Assembly: GCF_015832195.1 (NCBI RefSeq)
Contig: NC_052027.1
Location: 20,062,688-20,126,687 of the forward strand
Source of the DNA: Motacilla alba alba
Taxonomy: Eukaryota > Chordata > Aves > Passeriformes > Motacillidae
Reading direction: 5' to 3'
Length of the DNA stretch: 64,000 nucleotides
Part shown: one piece after another, positions 50,343 through 61,631 of the stretch
Position numbering within the stretch: position 1 is the first letter of the stretch
How the letters are laid out: each line of letters starts with the position of its first letter
Notes under the pieces: generated by a model
What the model was told of the DNA's origin: nothing
The model's input: the letters and a program-made list of their open reading frames with translations, nothing else
The model's database searches: none
Position numbers and translations under genes: made by a program

Positions 50343-50395
50343 TCCTGTTTCTGTGGAGTAGTTTATAACAGATCTGTTTCTGTGGAGTAGTTTAG
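50343..50395. repeat. 29-bp direct duplication
   Basis: TGTTTCTGTGGAGTAGTTTA is present at 50346 and again at 50375, identical over 20 bases. This is a small intronic duplication. Confidence 0.9.
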
Positions 50396-51744
50396 GAAAG
50401 ACCTATTTTGTGTTACTGAATTAAATTCTGAGAAAAATGTGAAGTATTGTGGCCTTCCTCAGTGTTGTGCTTGTGTGTGTGGGTGTGCAAAACTTGGTGG
50501 TGCTCCAAACCCTCTCAGGCACCCAGAGCCCAGTGTTCCAACCACTTCTATCCCTTCTCCTGGCTGATGACTCAGCAAGTTATTGTCTTTTTCCAGCAAT
50601 GTCCAGACTTGTCTGCCTTCAAGTATTCAGACACTTTGTTCCTTTCTTGTTGCTGCATCACCACAAAGGGCCTCATATGGATCTTATTTTCAGCAGCCTC
50701 TGGGCAGCACTAAGGCTTTACTCTCATCGCGGGCTGTTAGCAGCCTGAACTAGAAACCTGGGTAAAAACCTTCAAAATTCAACCATCCCGGTATTTTGTT
50801 CATTCACTTACAATTTGCACAAGTGCTGTGTGGGAATGGTTGTTGCTTTTCCGGCATGTGGTTGAATACTGAAGAAGAGAGAAACTGAGAAGTGCACTCT
50901 ACTTATTTACACACAAGTAATAAAGACTGGCGATTTTTGGAAAAGCATTGATGAAGTGGTATGTGAAGTTCTGTCTCTTTTAATATTTTCCTTTACTCTG
51001 TTTTAGGTGTCTCTTGCAGAAAGTAACAGTAATGAGTCTTTGTGGGAGAGATGAAGACTCCTCCACCCTTCATTAGAATTTGCTGCCTTATCCCAAATGC
51101 TCCAAAACACATTTAAATCCCATAGTTGGAGCTTTTCACAAGTCAGTGCCTTTTCGCTCTCTTCATCTCTGATTCCAAACTGGAATGTGATTTGGAATGT
51201 AAATTCCTTTACAAGTGGCTGCAGCCTGTGTTATCCAAGGAGGAAATGTGAGCCAGAGTGCACTGCAGGAGATGGAGCTGCAGCTGGGGTTTAGCTTGTG
51301 CCTGTTTTAGGTTGTGCATGTGGGGTGTGAACCCGCCCCAGAGCACATTTGTCTGTCTCTGGCTGCTCAGGAGCAGCAGGAGGAATCTGAGCAGAGCCTG
51401 ATGCCAGCTGTGTCCTTGCAGCCATGCTTGCGCTTGCTGCAGTGGTGGGTACACAGGGGAGGGAGAGGGACTGGGACTGTCCCTGCAGCTGAAAGAGCTT
51501 TTGTAGAGACAGATTCAGGCTGAAATGCTGATCTGTCCACAGCATCCTCCTGATTGTTTCATGCTTTGTACATGCAGCTGTTGCTTGTTGGCTGTTCCCT
51601 GCAGGAATCACTGTCCCACCCATTCTTGCTGTGCCTCAGCAGGACTGGGGTCAGCAGTGGCCTTCAGCACGTGCCTGAGCTCCATCAGTGCTGCTGCACT
51701 GAGAACTGGCCTAAATATGTTTATATTTACTCTATGTATAAACA

Positions 51745-52112
51745 ACCCCAGGCTGAACTGGAGTTGCTCAGCCTGGAGAAAAGGAGGCTCAGGAAGAACC
51801 TTCTGTTTCTCCACCATTCCCTGACAGGAGGGGTCGGGCTCTGCTCCCAGGGAACAGGACAAGGGGAAATGGCTTCGAGCTGTGCCAGGGAGGTTTGGAT
51901 TGGATATTAGGGAAAAATTTCTTGATGGAGAGGGTTGTCAAGCATTGGAAAAGGCTGCCCAGGGCAGTGCTGGAGTCCCCATCCATGGAAGTGTTCCAAA
52001 ACAGGTGTGGATGCAGCATGTGGGACATGGTTTAGGGGTGGTGGTGCTGGCCTGATGGTTGGACTTGATCTCAGGTCTTTTCCACAGAAACCTTAAGGAT
52101 TCTGTGAGTCTG
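51745..52112 (+). mobile_element. CR1 LINE 3'-end fragment (longest in window)
   Basis: About 370 bases of CR1 3' region: GAGTTGCTCAGCCTGGAGAA, AAGGAGGCTCAGG, GGACAAGGGGAAATGGC, TTGGATTGGATATTAGGGAA, GGCTGCCCAGGGCAGTGCTG, GTGTTCCAAAACAGGTGTGG, GATGGTTGGACTTGATCTC and a GGATTCTGTGAG tail. The orientation is +. It does not reach a reverse-transcriptase reading frame. Confidence 0.95.
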
Positions 52113-55031
52113 CATTCAAGGGCTTTGTGCTTGAATTTTTGGTAAAGGAGCAAGGTGGTGCCTGTAGGCTTCCATGAGCACAGGGTCAAACCCCAGCTTT
52201 AGGTGAAAGCAGCCACTTCTGCCATAGTTTACGATTATTTTCAAGTGTTGTCTTGTTTGAAGGTGACTTCAGTGGCAGTGCTGGCAGGTATTACAGGAGT
52301 GTCATTTATCCTGATGAACACATGCGTGAGGGACTCACTACTTTCAATTAGGAAGATAGAATTGAAACAAATCATAGGAATTTTGTGTGTGATCTGAATG
52401 GTGTAGATTTTTCACAGGGAAGAAGGACTTAGGGAATTGAACAGTTCATGTGAATGCGTTTCTCTTGGTGTATTGTGGGGTTACACTGAGCTGCACCCTG
52501 GACAGTCTGAGCTGGAGGCAAAGTCTGAAGAGGGAATGAGCAAAATGGTTCACCCAATCCCTGCTGTGTGAAACCACAGTAACAGCATCAAACAAGGTGC
52601 TTCATTTAGAAGTTAAAAACTCAATTTGCCTAATTTCTACCCCAAACCATTACTTTCTTAGGGAACTAAAGCCCCTTCTTTCCAAACATCTGTCGTTCTG
52701 AGGCATGTTGCATGGCAAAGGAGAGATTTCCTGCTGTGCTTCCTGCTAGGGCTGCTAAATTCCCCTGGAACAATCTAAACATCGTTATCAGCCCATTCAA
52801 ATTAGTATTTCCTCCTACTTCTGTAAGGGATAAAAGGAGGTTTGTTTCGTTGCTGTTGACCTAAGTGTCCCACTGAAATTCCTTCACAATAACTGCTCTG
52901 ACACTGGGTGTATCCTTGAGAGTTTAAACATCCTTGGGGTTACTGGAGGCAGAACTGGGAGCCATCAGCTCTTCCAGCCTGTCATTAATCCAGGAAATGC
53001 CCTGGGCCACAATCAATACTGCTTAAATTCTTGCCCAAACCCTGATTACAAAACTTCATAAAGGTAAGCCTGAGGAAATGAGAGATCTCTTCAGAAGATC
53101 ATCGTAAAATAAAGGAACAATGTAATTTATGATTATAAACCTGACAAGGACTAGCAAGGAATCCTGGAGGGTTCCCAAATAAGGAGATGGAGTGCTACAA
53201 CAACTCTTCTGTTCAGTTTAAGCATCCCTGCTCACTAATTAGAAACTCAGTGAAACTCAGAGGTTTCCTTCCTCTGCTATTCAGAATCCTTTTTGTCAAC
53301 AGCCCTCAGCCAAGCAGAGCTGGAGGGCACACACTTGGTCAGGAGCACTCCTGGGGCTGTTCAGGTCACTGACTGCTGCTGTCAGTCCTTTCCTCTCTGT
53401 TCTTACCTTCTCCAGGTGTGCAGGCTCGTGCTGTGGCTGAAAGCTGTGCTGAGCTATGTGGCAGAGCAAACAAGCTGACACCAGCAGCTGAGCTGAGTCA
53501 GGAGGTGAATCTGCCCCATGTTTTCAGTGGTGTTCTGAACAGAGATGAGCACTCCGTTCACTCCTCTGATGAATTTTACGGTTGCTCTACTTTGGGTGGA
53601 TTGGTCATGAGGAAAATGAAAGTCTTGACTTCCCTGCTCCCCACCCCTTCCCCCCCGAATGGATTAGAGACTTTCTCTGTGAACAACTTCTGAGTGGCTT
53701 CTCCTGAAGGGCAATGAGGCTGTGTATTTTTTAGCCTGTGCTTTGTGTGCTGAACTGGTGGAAGCAGACTGAGCACTGGGCAGGTGCTGGGGATTTTCTT
53801 TTCAGTTGCCAGAGTTACAAAACTTAAAACCCTAAAGGCTCACAACAGCAACCTGAAGGATGTTTGACCTTTGGGGTCAGCTTCATAGAGCATCCATGAA
53901 CAGTTCCCTATCCCATGTTAGCCCTGCCAGGGTGTGCACAGTGCAGTCTGTGCCCCAGCAAATCAGATGTGGTTCAGATATAAATGTACAATCCTCCTTC
54001 AGGCTTTCAACAAAAATGCAATTTCTGTGTGCTTGGTGTGAGAATGAATAATATATTTATGTGGATTGCATGATTAAAGTGTGTGTAGTGGTTTTAGGCA
54101 ATTGGGCTTTAAAATGGCACAGTAACTTGGCTCGTCCTTGATCAACACTCCCAGTCCAAAGACCTTTTTCACTGCTAAAATTTTAAAATTTAAAGCAGAA
54201 AAGTCTTAATGGATGGCTGTCCCTAACACAGCAGTGTGTGGGTGTGAATGGGTAATGGAGAAATTATTGCATTTTTTCCTGTAGATAAGCACTCAGATGT
54301 AAGGGGAGCATATAAGCTGAATGAAGGCCTTACACACACATCTGTTTGCTTCTTTATGTTTGTTTGCCTTTATATTTTTTAAGATGAAGGAATACTGTTT
54401 TTGTAATTTAGCTACCATTACAACCTCAGCTCAGTTTGTAATTGGTTAAGAACATCCTGGAACTGCTTGGCTTACTCAGTGTTTGAGTTGCAGCAGATTT
54501 AGTGATCCTGCCTAATTTTCCCAAGTGCTCTGACAGGCAATCCCTGACTACATTCCTTGATAAACACTATTCCTCTGAATTTTAACTTAAAAATTAAACA
54601 GGGCTAGTGGAAGTGCTTTGCAGAAAGGAGCCTACCTAGCCACAAAACAGATCATTCAAAGTGCTTGCTCTCCCCAAGATAAAATTCTTCAGACAGGAAT
54701 TACAAGGATAATCGGAACCAGGCTTTCCAAAGCCTAAGCTCTTTTGAAAGTTAATAGCCAGCATAAATATACTCTGTGCAATATCTGGAGAAGGAGGGCT
54801 GAGGGGGAAAATACAGCCAAGACTGGGCTGAAGAGCAAGAAACATTCTGCCTGCTCTGGGTTATCGTTGTAACTGATGGAAGGATGATTGTGCATGAACT
54901 GTTCTGCTTCAAGCTCTGCGGCAGAAGGATACAGCAAAATGAGAAACATTCTGCAGCGGCAGGCAGAGGAATTGCTTGGGTTTGTTGCTGGTGAAAAGGG
55001 TTAAAGAATTTATTTAGTTGTGTTGTTTCCC

Positions 55032-55068
55032 CGTCCCATCCCGTCCCGTCCCCCCCCCCCCCCCCTTC
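55032..55068. repeat. Poly-C tract with CCCRT units
   Basis: CCCCGTCCCATCCCGTCCCGT leads into a run of about 17 C. The - strand is therefore a long G run preceded by spaced G triplets, which could form a quadruplex. Homopolymer length is often misassembled. Confidence 0.9.
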
Positions 55069-57022
55069 TTTAAGCCTGGATCTAATAAAGGATGCTGTCA
55101 TGGAAACCTTAAAGACCAAACATTTCTAAATTATCTGGCCTCTGCCACAGGTAATACAAGTTTTGACTTACAAGGATTATCCAGAACTAAAGCCAGAGGG
55201 AGTATTAGGTTGCTATTCATTGACACTTTGAACAAAATCTGCCAAACAAGCCTGGCTGAGGCTATGTTGATGTATGTCTCCACTGGATGGTGCACAGTAA
55301 AATGAACGTTCAGCTTGGGTTATCCAGTTTTTCATTGTGCCTTGGGGCAGACACAGCTCTCTCTGTTTTGCCAAGCAAGGCAGCATAAGGAATTTATGAA
55401 AAAAGAATAATGTAGGAAACAGAATGTTTTCATGTTGAAATAGAAAGCAGATGCTTCCCAAAGAGTGAAGGCAATGTAACAGGAACTTGTCCTGGATGAG
55501 TGGTGGGATGGATTCCCAAAGAGACGTGGGTGCCTTCAGAGGATGGAGAAAAGCACAGAAGAACACTTTGCTGCATGAGGTTTAAAATGAAGGCAAGTTG
55601 CTCCAAGTGTGATGGACCTCCCTTACACTGTTGTGATGATGGCATGGCAGGCAGGAATTGAAAAGGGTGGTGGAAAAGGATTAGGCACCAAACTGAATCC
55701 AAGAGGTGTGTGCTGAGTGCTCGGCTCAGCCTGTATTTCTCCTGCAGTCTGCTTTTCCATAATTTCCAAGGAGAGAAGCCTCAAAGACTGAGGGGAACAC
55801 ATGGGTTAATATGCCCCATCCTGAGCAGTGAGCTAACTGTGGTTTGGTCATGGAAACACTCCAGTACTGCCCTCATTTCAGGGAGATTTAGAGTCAGACA
55901 CATCCTGAACACTGAGGCACTTGGAGGAGCCTGCAGGAACCTGCACAGAGTAAAACCCTCTGCTCATTTATCTGGGAACAGGTCCTGGGAGAGCTTAACC
56001 AGCCCCAGTGACATAAGTGATAGCTCATTTTAGAGTGAAAGCAGCTGGCTTTGGGGCTGTGCTGTCATTCTCCCCTCCCCTGTCTTTGCCAAGATAAACT
56101 CTTTACCTTACTCATTAAAACGTCTTCACAGCCATCTCAGATAAACCAAGTTGAGAACATGTTACAGTGCACACCTAGATTGTGAAATTCAAGGAGGGAG
56201 TTTAATAAAGCCTCTCAGGCTGTTGATAAGATAGGAAATGACAACCTGCTAAGGGGTAAAGCTACAGTACTTTGTTTTTTATTTATTAGAGCTTTAAATG
56301 GTGACGAGATTGGAGCAGAAAAAAAGGACCCACTGGAAACAGTTATTTTTCAGTATTTTAAGAACTTCCCCAAGTTGTTCTGTGAGGTTTTTGTCATTAT
56401 TTTTTTAATATATTGTTTTATGTTGCCAAGCAGGTATTTGATAAGGAAGTACAACTTATTTTTCTCCAGTTCTTGTTAAGTGTATGTGCTGGGTGCAAGT
56501 GTAAATACTATAGGTTTGGGGAAGATAAACTAGTTTCTTTAGGTGTAGGAATGGAATAGGAAATTCCATCATAACAGCAAGAGGTCAGCTCAGTTTTGGG
56601 AGTATGACCTTTGCCTCTCTCCCATGTGAGTGTTGATCCAGCAATTAACAGCTGCAATTAAAGCCAGAAGGGAAGAGATGTGGGTGCCTGGGGCTGGCAG
56701 TGCCCTGCCCAACACCCTGATCCTCCTGGTGATTCATGCTGTGCTCTGGCTTTCCCTGGCTTATACATAATTGGTGTTGGTGTTAATACCAGTTTTGAAC
56801 TTCACCTCAGCCTGAAGTCAAGTGATTCTGTCCAGGCCCCTGTACTGGGTCTGCCTTATTTGGAACACTCTGTGGTTGAAGTTGCTGTCTGAGGCTCCTT
56901 GATGTCATGGCTTTTGGAGTAATTTTAGTGGGAAGGGAAATTATTGTCCACTCATGTGTGGGAGGCTTGGGTGGGCTGGTTGGTGTGGTGGGTCAGTCCT
57001 TGCTGCTCCCATCCTGTGAAGA

Positions 57023-57206
57023 GTCATAGACTCACAGAACAGTCTGTGTGCAAAGGGATTTAAAGCCCATCCAGTGCCACCCCTGCCATGGCAGGGACCC
57101 CTTCCACTGTCCCAGGCTGCTCCAAGCCCCAGTGTCCAACCTGGCCTTGGGCACTGCCAGGGATCCAGGGGCAGCCCCAGCTGCTCTGGGCACCCTGTGC
57201 CAGCGT
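57023..57206 (-). mobile_element. CR1 LINE 3'-end fragment, inverted
   Basis: It starts with TCATAGACTCACAGAACAG, followed by CCATCCAGTGCCACCCCTGCC and GGACCCCTTCCACTGTCCC, then CCAACCTGGCCTTGGGCACT and CAGCTGCTCTGGGCACCCTG. This is the reverse complement of the sub-type at 39.3 kb. Confidence 0.92.
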
Positions 57207-58224
57207 TTTACCAGACTCAGTGAGGAAGTGCTGATGTCTTAAGGTTTGTCTGTCTTTCTACTGAGACAAAAGAACCACTTAGAAGGGAATGATGGATAAA
57301 GCTGCTGGCAGCTCAGTCAGGAGTGCTGGCTCCAAGAATGGGCATTTGCATAACAGGAGTTATTCAATCGATGCAAATGTTCTGCAGAGCTGCAGACCCG
57401 AAGTGAGAACGGGAGGAAGCAAATTGGAGGTGTTAAAGGTGTGAAATGGTCTGAGTGGAAATTCAGGTGAAGCTGAAATCAAGGAAACTTCAAAAAAGCT
57501 CTGGCAAGAAACTGAGATACTCTCCTTTCTTGACCTTCTAGAGCTGGCTGATGATTTATCACTCTGGAAATATAATTTGTGAACACTGGGAAGGAAAAAG
57601 GGGAGGAAAGTTTATGAAAATCCACTTTGTCTCCTTTGCTGCTCTAACACACTTATGGTTCACTGTGACAGTGGGAGGAAATATTTTAGTAGCCTTTAAC
57701 TGTGTGTTTTTCTCAGTTTGAGCTTCAGCTAAACTTTTTAAAATACACACACCCACCCCCAGCAGATTTTTGTAGCTGAAAGCTGAATTCTTAGCATGTA
57801 AAAGCTGTGTGGATATAATGTGACTATGGAAAGCCTGGATGTGTCCCTACGTCAGTTTGAGGCCATCCGGCTGCTGCTCAGGGTTGGATCAGGCACTGAG
57901 ACAACTTTAAAGCACAGGCAGGGAAGAGTTAAAATTCTCTGAGGGAAAAGTGTTATTCAAAATATTTGTATTAACTTCTAAGCGTCTTTAAAAGACAATA
58001 CACTCGTTAGGCCAAAATGTTCTCTAGTTCATGTCTTCAGACTGATGCAGAGTGATAATTGCAGGAGGTGAGTTTGCAAACAAGTGAGGAAACTGCTGCT
58101 GTTTTCTAGTGCAGCCTGATATAATTTACCTTTTTTTTTCTTAGTGAAGACATCTATAAATAGCAAATTATCTATTAGCAGGTGGCTTGTGAAATGACTT
58201 TATCTATAAGAGTCACACAGTATA

Positions 58225-58256
58225 TTAAAAAAAAAAAACCAAACCAAAACAAAACA
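58225..58256. repeat. A-rich simple repeat
   Basis: A run of 12 A followed by CCAAACCAAAACAAAACA. It has no flanking element that I can recognise. Confidence 0.8.
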
Positions 58257-59868
58257 GGATTACAGAGTTCTCAAACAAAACTGCTTTGTTTTCCATGAGC
58301 AGATGCAAATCTGCTTCTAAATCTGCTAATATCATGGAAGCCCCAAATAAACAAAGCTCTGTTTTAATGTTTTTGTATTTCAAAGTCTGTTACACACAGA
58401 GCTGAAAATCTCTATCCAGCATAGAAGCTCTGTGATTCCCAGTCATGTGCATGTATTTAGTTGTATATATTTGTTCTTCCTAGTGGTGAATTAAAATATC
58501 ATAAATCCATGCTAATGTCTGTGAGTCCTATTATAAGTTATTCCAGGTTCTTTGAAATTCCTGATGAAGATAAAATGCAGTAGTTTGTTTATTTTATGAT
58601 AACCTAATTCTGGGTTTAATTATTCTTAAGATCACAGCAAAAGGCAATATATTTTGCAAATATGACTGGTTTATAGTATGGCACTTCAGTAGAGCAATCT
58701 GATATTGAATCTTCAGTGAGCAATGAGTAACTCGCTTTTAGTTGAATTATAAATCATGTAGATTACTGCAATATAGATAGTTAAATTCTGCTCTATTCTC
58801 ATGTTCCAGCAAGAGCAACAAATGTATTTCAGCACATGGTAAAATGAATGGAGTTTCCACCGAGGGAGTGAATTAGAACTATGCTAAAATTTCACTGTTT
58901 TATAGCAATGTATTGTAGTTATCTGGTACTGGATATATTTCCTGCCAGTTTAACTGCATAGATCAACCCTCGAATGTCACAGAGCAACTCTTACACTTAA
59001 TAGAGCTCTCAAGATTCAAATATATTTTAAGGCTGTTAATGTGTTGTATAAAAAGAGAGCATTTCGTAGCCTGGGGGCCACGTGCACATTGTTGTGGTGC
59101 CACCGCCCTGGTGTGTGAGCAGGAGCTGGACAGGGTGGGGGGGACACAAAGGGTCATTAACCCCCTGCACCTGTAGGTCTGGTTTGGGCTGTTCCTCCCC
59201 AAAGGTTCGAAGAGAACAAAGTGCCCCAAGTCTATGCAGTAGGTGTAGAGGATCCAGCAAAATCCTATTTCGCTGCAACCTGCACATTTACATCTTGGGT
59301 GCAAATCCACAAAATCAAATGTGGGAGCTACAGGAGCATTCTCCGTGTCCATCTCTCTTACTACATCTTAGTGCCAGCATTTCACAGTCAGAATTACGGC
59401 TCCCAGACCTTTTCATTGTATTTTTAAGCCAGCTGAACCATGCAAGGCTGGGGCACTCTATGCTAACCCAGCCTGTGTAGTGAGGGCACTGTTACAGCAG
59501 CATAATGACTAAATCAACTTGCACCAAGTGGCCAAGCATGATTTTTCCAGGATTTTGCTCAGAGTTGTCAAATATAAAAGGTTCTTCAAATCACTTATGT
59601 CATTTATAGCATTTAAAACTCTTAATTTCCTTCTGCTGTTCCCCCCAAAGGACGTCACCCGATGATCAGTTATGTCAAGATGTTTTAGGTATCAGTTGTC
59701 CCTTTCTTTTTTTTTTCCTTATAACCAAACAAAATGTGGAAATAAAGGGAAAAAACTAACCCTGAACAATCGTTATTTTAAAAGATCTTCTCAATTAAGA
59801 AGCAGAATGAAACCAAATCCATTCCATACAAAATAATCTACAAAAATCTGTGTGTATGCTTTGTACAG

Positions 59869-59980
59869 GTTCCACGAAGGAGTTGATTGAGAGCTGCTGT
59901 GCAGCTGGCCAGCAGTGGGCTATAGACAACGGGGAGTGCACAGAAATCCCTGTAAGTGGCATGGATGGTGATATTTGCAG
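59869..59980 (+). CDS. FBLN2: Fibulin-2 exon, start of the anaphylatoxin-like region
   Basis: This 112-base exon follows a TTTGTACAG acceptor and precedes GTACGT at 59981. Joined in phase 1 to the exon ending at 25898, it encodes residues 444-480 and two bases of codon 481: GSTKELIESCCAAGQQWAID and then NGECTEIPVSGMDGDIC. The CC...C...C pattern (C453, C454, C467, C480) is the first half of an anaphylatoxin-like module, the disulfide-knotted fold that forms fibulin domain I. The two exons join without any missing segment relative to the fibulin-2 sequence as I know it. A GTAAGT inside the exon (59952-59957) could act as a competing donor, but using it would remove C480. Confidence 0.95.
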
Positions 59981-61501
59981 GTACGTAAGGTAAAACTGAA
60001 TATTTTTGGTTAGCATAAAGAGTAGCCCTTGAAAAGAAATCAAATGTACTTTGGGGGATGTCCAGGAGACTGGAAACCGTGTCATTCATTGTCTGAATTA
60101 TTTGTGGACTGGCAATATTCATGGTTAATTAGAAGCCAGAATTTTCCCCTCCAATTGCCCAAAATCCAATCTGGAGGAAAGCTTTTTAAGGTTTCTTTTT
60201 GTCTCTCCCATGAGCACAGCACAGATTTTTGTTTCCCCGTTTTCTGCCCATCTGTGGAGTTGCAGTTAAATGGGAGGGCAGAGCTTGGCAAGTGCTGAGC
60301 GCAGTGATTATCCGTGTCATTAAGGGATGTGTTATTGCTCTGTGAGTGGCCCCTGGTTCTGCTGGAGGGGGCACCATACCCTGATCCTGCTGCTGGTGTC
60401 AGCAGCACCTGCCCTGGGAGGGAGCCAGGTTCCCTCTGCACAGCTGGAGGACAGGGGTGGGTGCAGGATAACCTGGACCAGCACCCCATGAGCTGCAGTT
60501 CATCCCATTCCCTGCCCACGAGCCTGCAGCAGCCCTTGGGGAGGAATGGAGACAAACTCACTGCAGACTCACATTCTCAAAGACTGGTCCCGTCATTTAG
60601 AGCACCGAAAAACTTTGGTATAATCCCTTTAATCAAATTTAGTATCATTGCACCTTTTTGAAGTTACTGGGAGATAAAAATCGTTCCCGCTGCGATCTGG
60701 CATGACAGAACTGACACATACCAACTGTCTGTGAAGTAATGGCAGATTAAAAATTCCAGCCTCGGCCTAAGTAGGTGCAAATCCAGTACATTAATAACAT
60801 AAGTTGCACCCCCACATCTGAGGCTGGTTGTAGATGAAAAAGCCAGATCCTAAATGTTTCAGTCCCGGTGAACCTACTGGGATTAAAAGGAGTAAGAGAT
60901 CAGGGTTTCAATTTTCTTCCTTGTACAACTTCAGTTGTGTCCCTGTTTTAAAGATTTAAGTCTGCCCATAAATATTATGTCTAAATAAAACGTTTTATGT
61001 GAAAAAGTATTCAAGTATGTGGTCTCAGAGCCTGGAAAGCAAGGACAAAATCTTGTTGCTGCCACTAGGAGCTGTGCCAGTGAGCAGAGCTGGTGCTCTC
61101 TCCAGCCCCAGGGCACTGCCTGTGCTGGAACCCTGCAATTCCTGCAGCTCCCAGGAGTCTGCTTCATCTCAACTCACTACCTAAAGATTGTAAAATTCCA
61201 TTCTGGTTTGGCTTGGAAGGACTGAAAGCTCATCCTGTTCCAGCCCCTGCCATGGACCTTCCACTGTCCCAGGCTGCTTGAAGCCCTGTCCAACATGGCC
61301 TTGGACACTTGCAGGGATCCAGGGGGTAGATACAAAGTAGATACTAATTTAAAAAAATTAATTCCTGTTCTGCCAGGATAGTTTTCTTCACATGTTTAGG
61401 TGCTATGAGTGGGGTAGTTGAGGTGGCACTGGGACATTTCCAGGGGGTGTCAGAGAGCCCTGCCCCTGGGATGTGTGACAGTAGTGGCCTGGCCCTTGCA
61501 G
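59981..61501 (+). other. FBLN2: FBLN2 intron 3
   Basis: 1521 bases with donor GTACGT and acceptor GGCCCTTGCAG. It contains an inverted CR1 fragment at 61203-61326 and otherwise no feature I can name. GC content rises over the last 500 bases. Confidence 0.93.
61203..61326 (-). mobile_element. CR1 LINE 3'-end fragment, inverted
   Basis: GGCTTGGAAGGACTGAAAGC, then CCAGCCCCTGCCATGG, CCTTCCACTGTCCCAGGCTG and CCAACATGGCCTTGGACACT, ending at GATCCAGGGGG. This is reverse-complement CR1 of the 39.3 kb sub-type. It lies only about 175 bases upstream of the next coding exon. Confidence 0.88.
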
Positions 61502-61631
61502 GATTGCCCAGAAGCAGTGCTGCGTGTCCACGGTGAGGGAGAACAGCTGCCTGGCCGGGATGGTCGCCGCCAAGGAGGGGGACACCTGTGGCCCCGAGGA
61601 CAGCGACCCCTGCACGGGCTCCTCCTACAAG
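61502..61631 (+). CDS. FBLN2: Fibulin-2 exon, second anaphylatoxin-like module
   Basis: This 130-base exon begins after CCTTGCAG and ends TACAAG before GTGAGC at 61632, leaving phase 0. It completes Arg481 and encodes residues 482-524: IAQKQCCVSTVRENSCLAGM followed by VAAKEGDTCGPEDSDPCTGS and SYK. The double cysteine C487-C488 with C497, C510 and C518 marks the second anaphylatoxin-like module. The remaining cysteines of domain I would be supplied by the next exon, which is not in this window. Together with the two earlier coding exons it gives 524 residues, a little under half of a full-length fibulin-2 (about 1,200 residues in mammals). Confidence 0.95.

Larger units (their letters stand above)
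25899..59868 (+). other. FBLN2: FBLN2 intron 2
   Basis: This 33,970-base intron has a GTAAGA donor and a TTTGTACAG acceptor. It separates the N-domain exon from the anaphylatoxin-like exons, so its position coincides with a protein domain boundary. It contains most of the CR1 fragments, minisatellites and microsatellites listed here. No other coding exon or RNA gene is recognisable in it. Translation past the donor reaches TAG at 25925-25927, and an AATAAA hexamer lies at 26341-26346. Stretches such as 25900-29300, 31000-37200, 52200-55000 and 57300-59860 hold nothing I can name beyond AT-rich intronic sequence. Confidence 0.95.
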
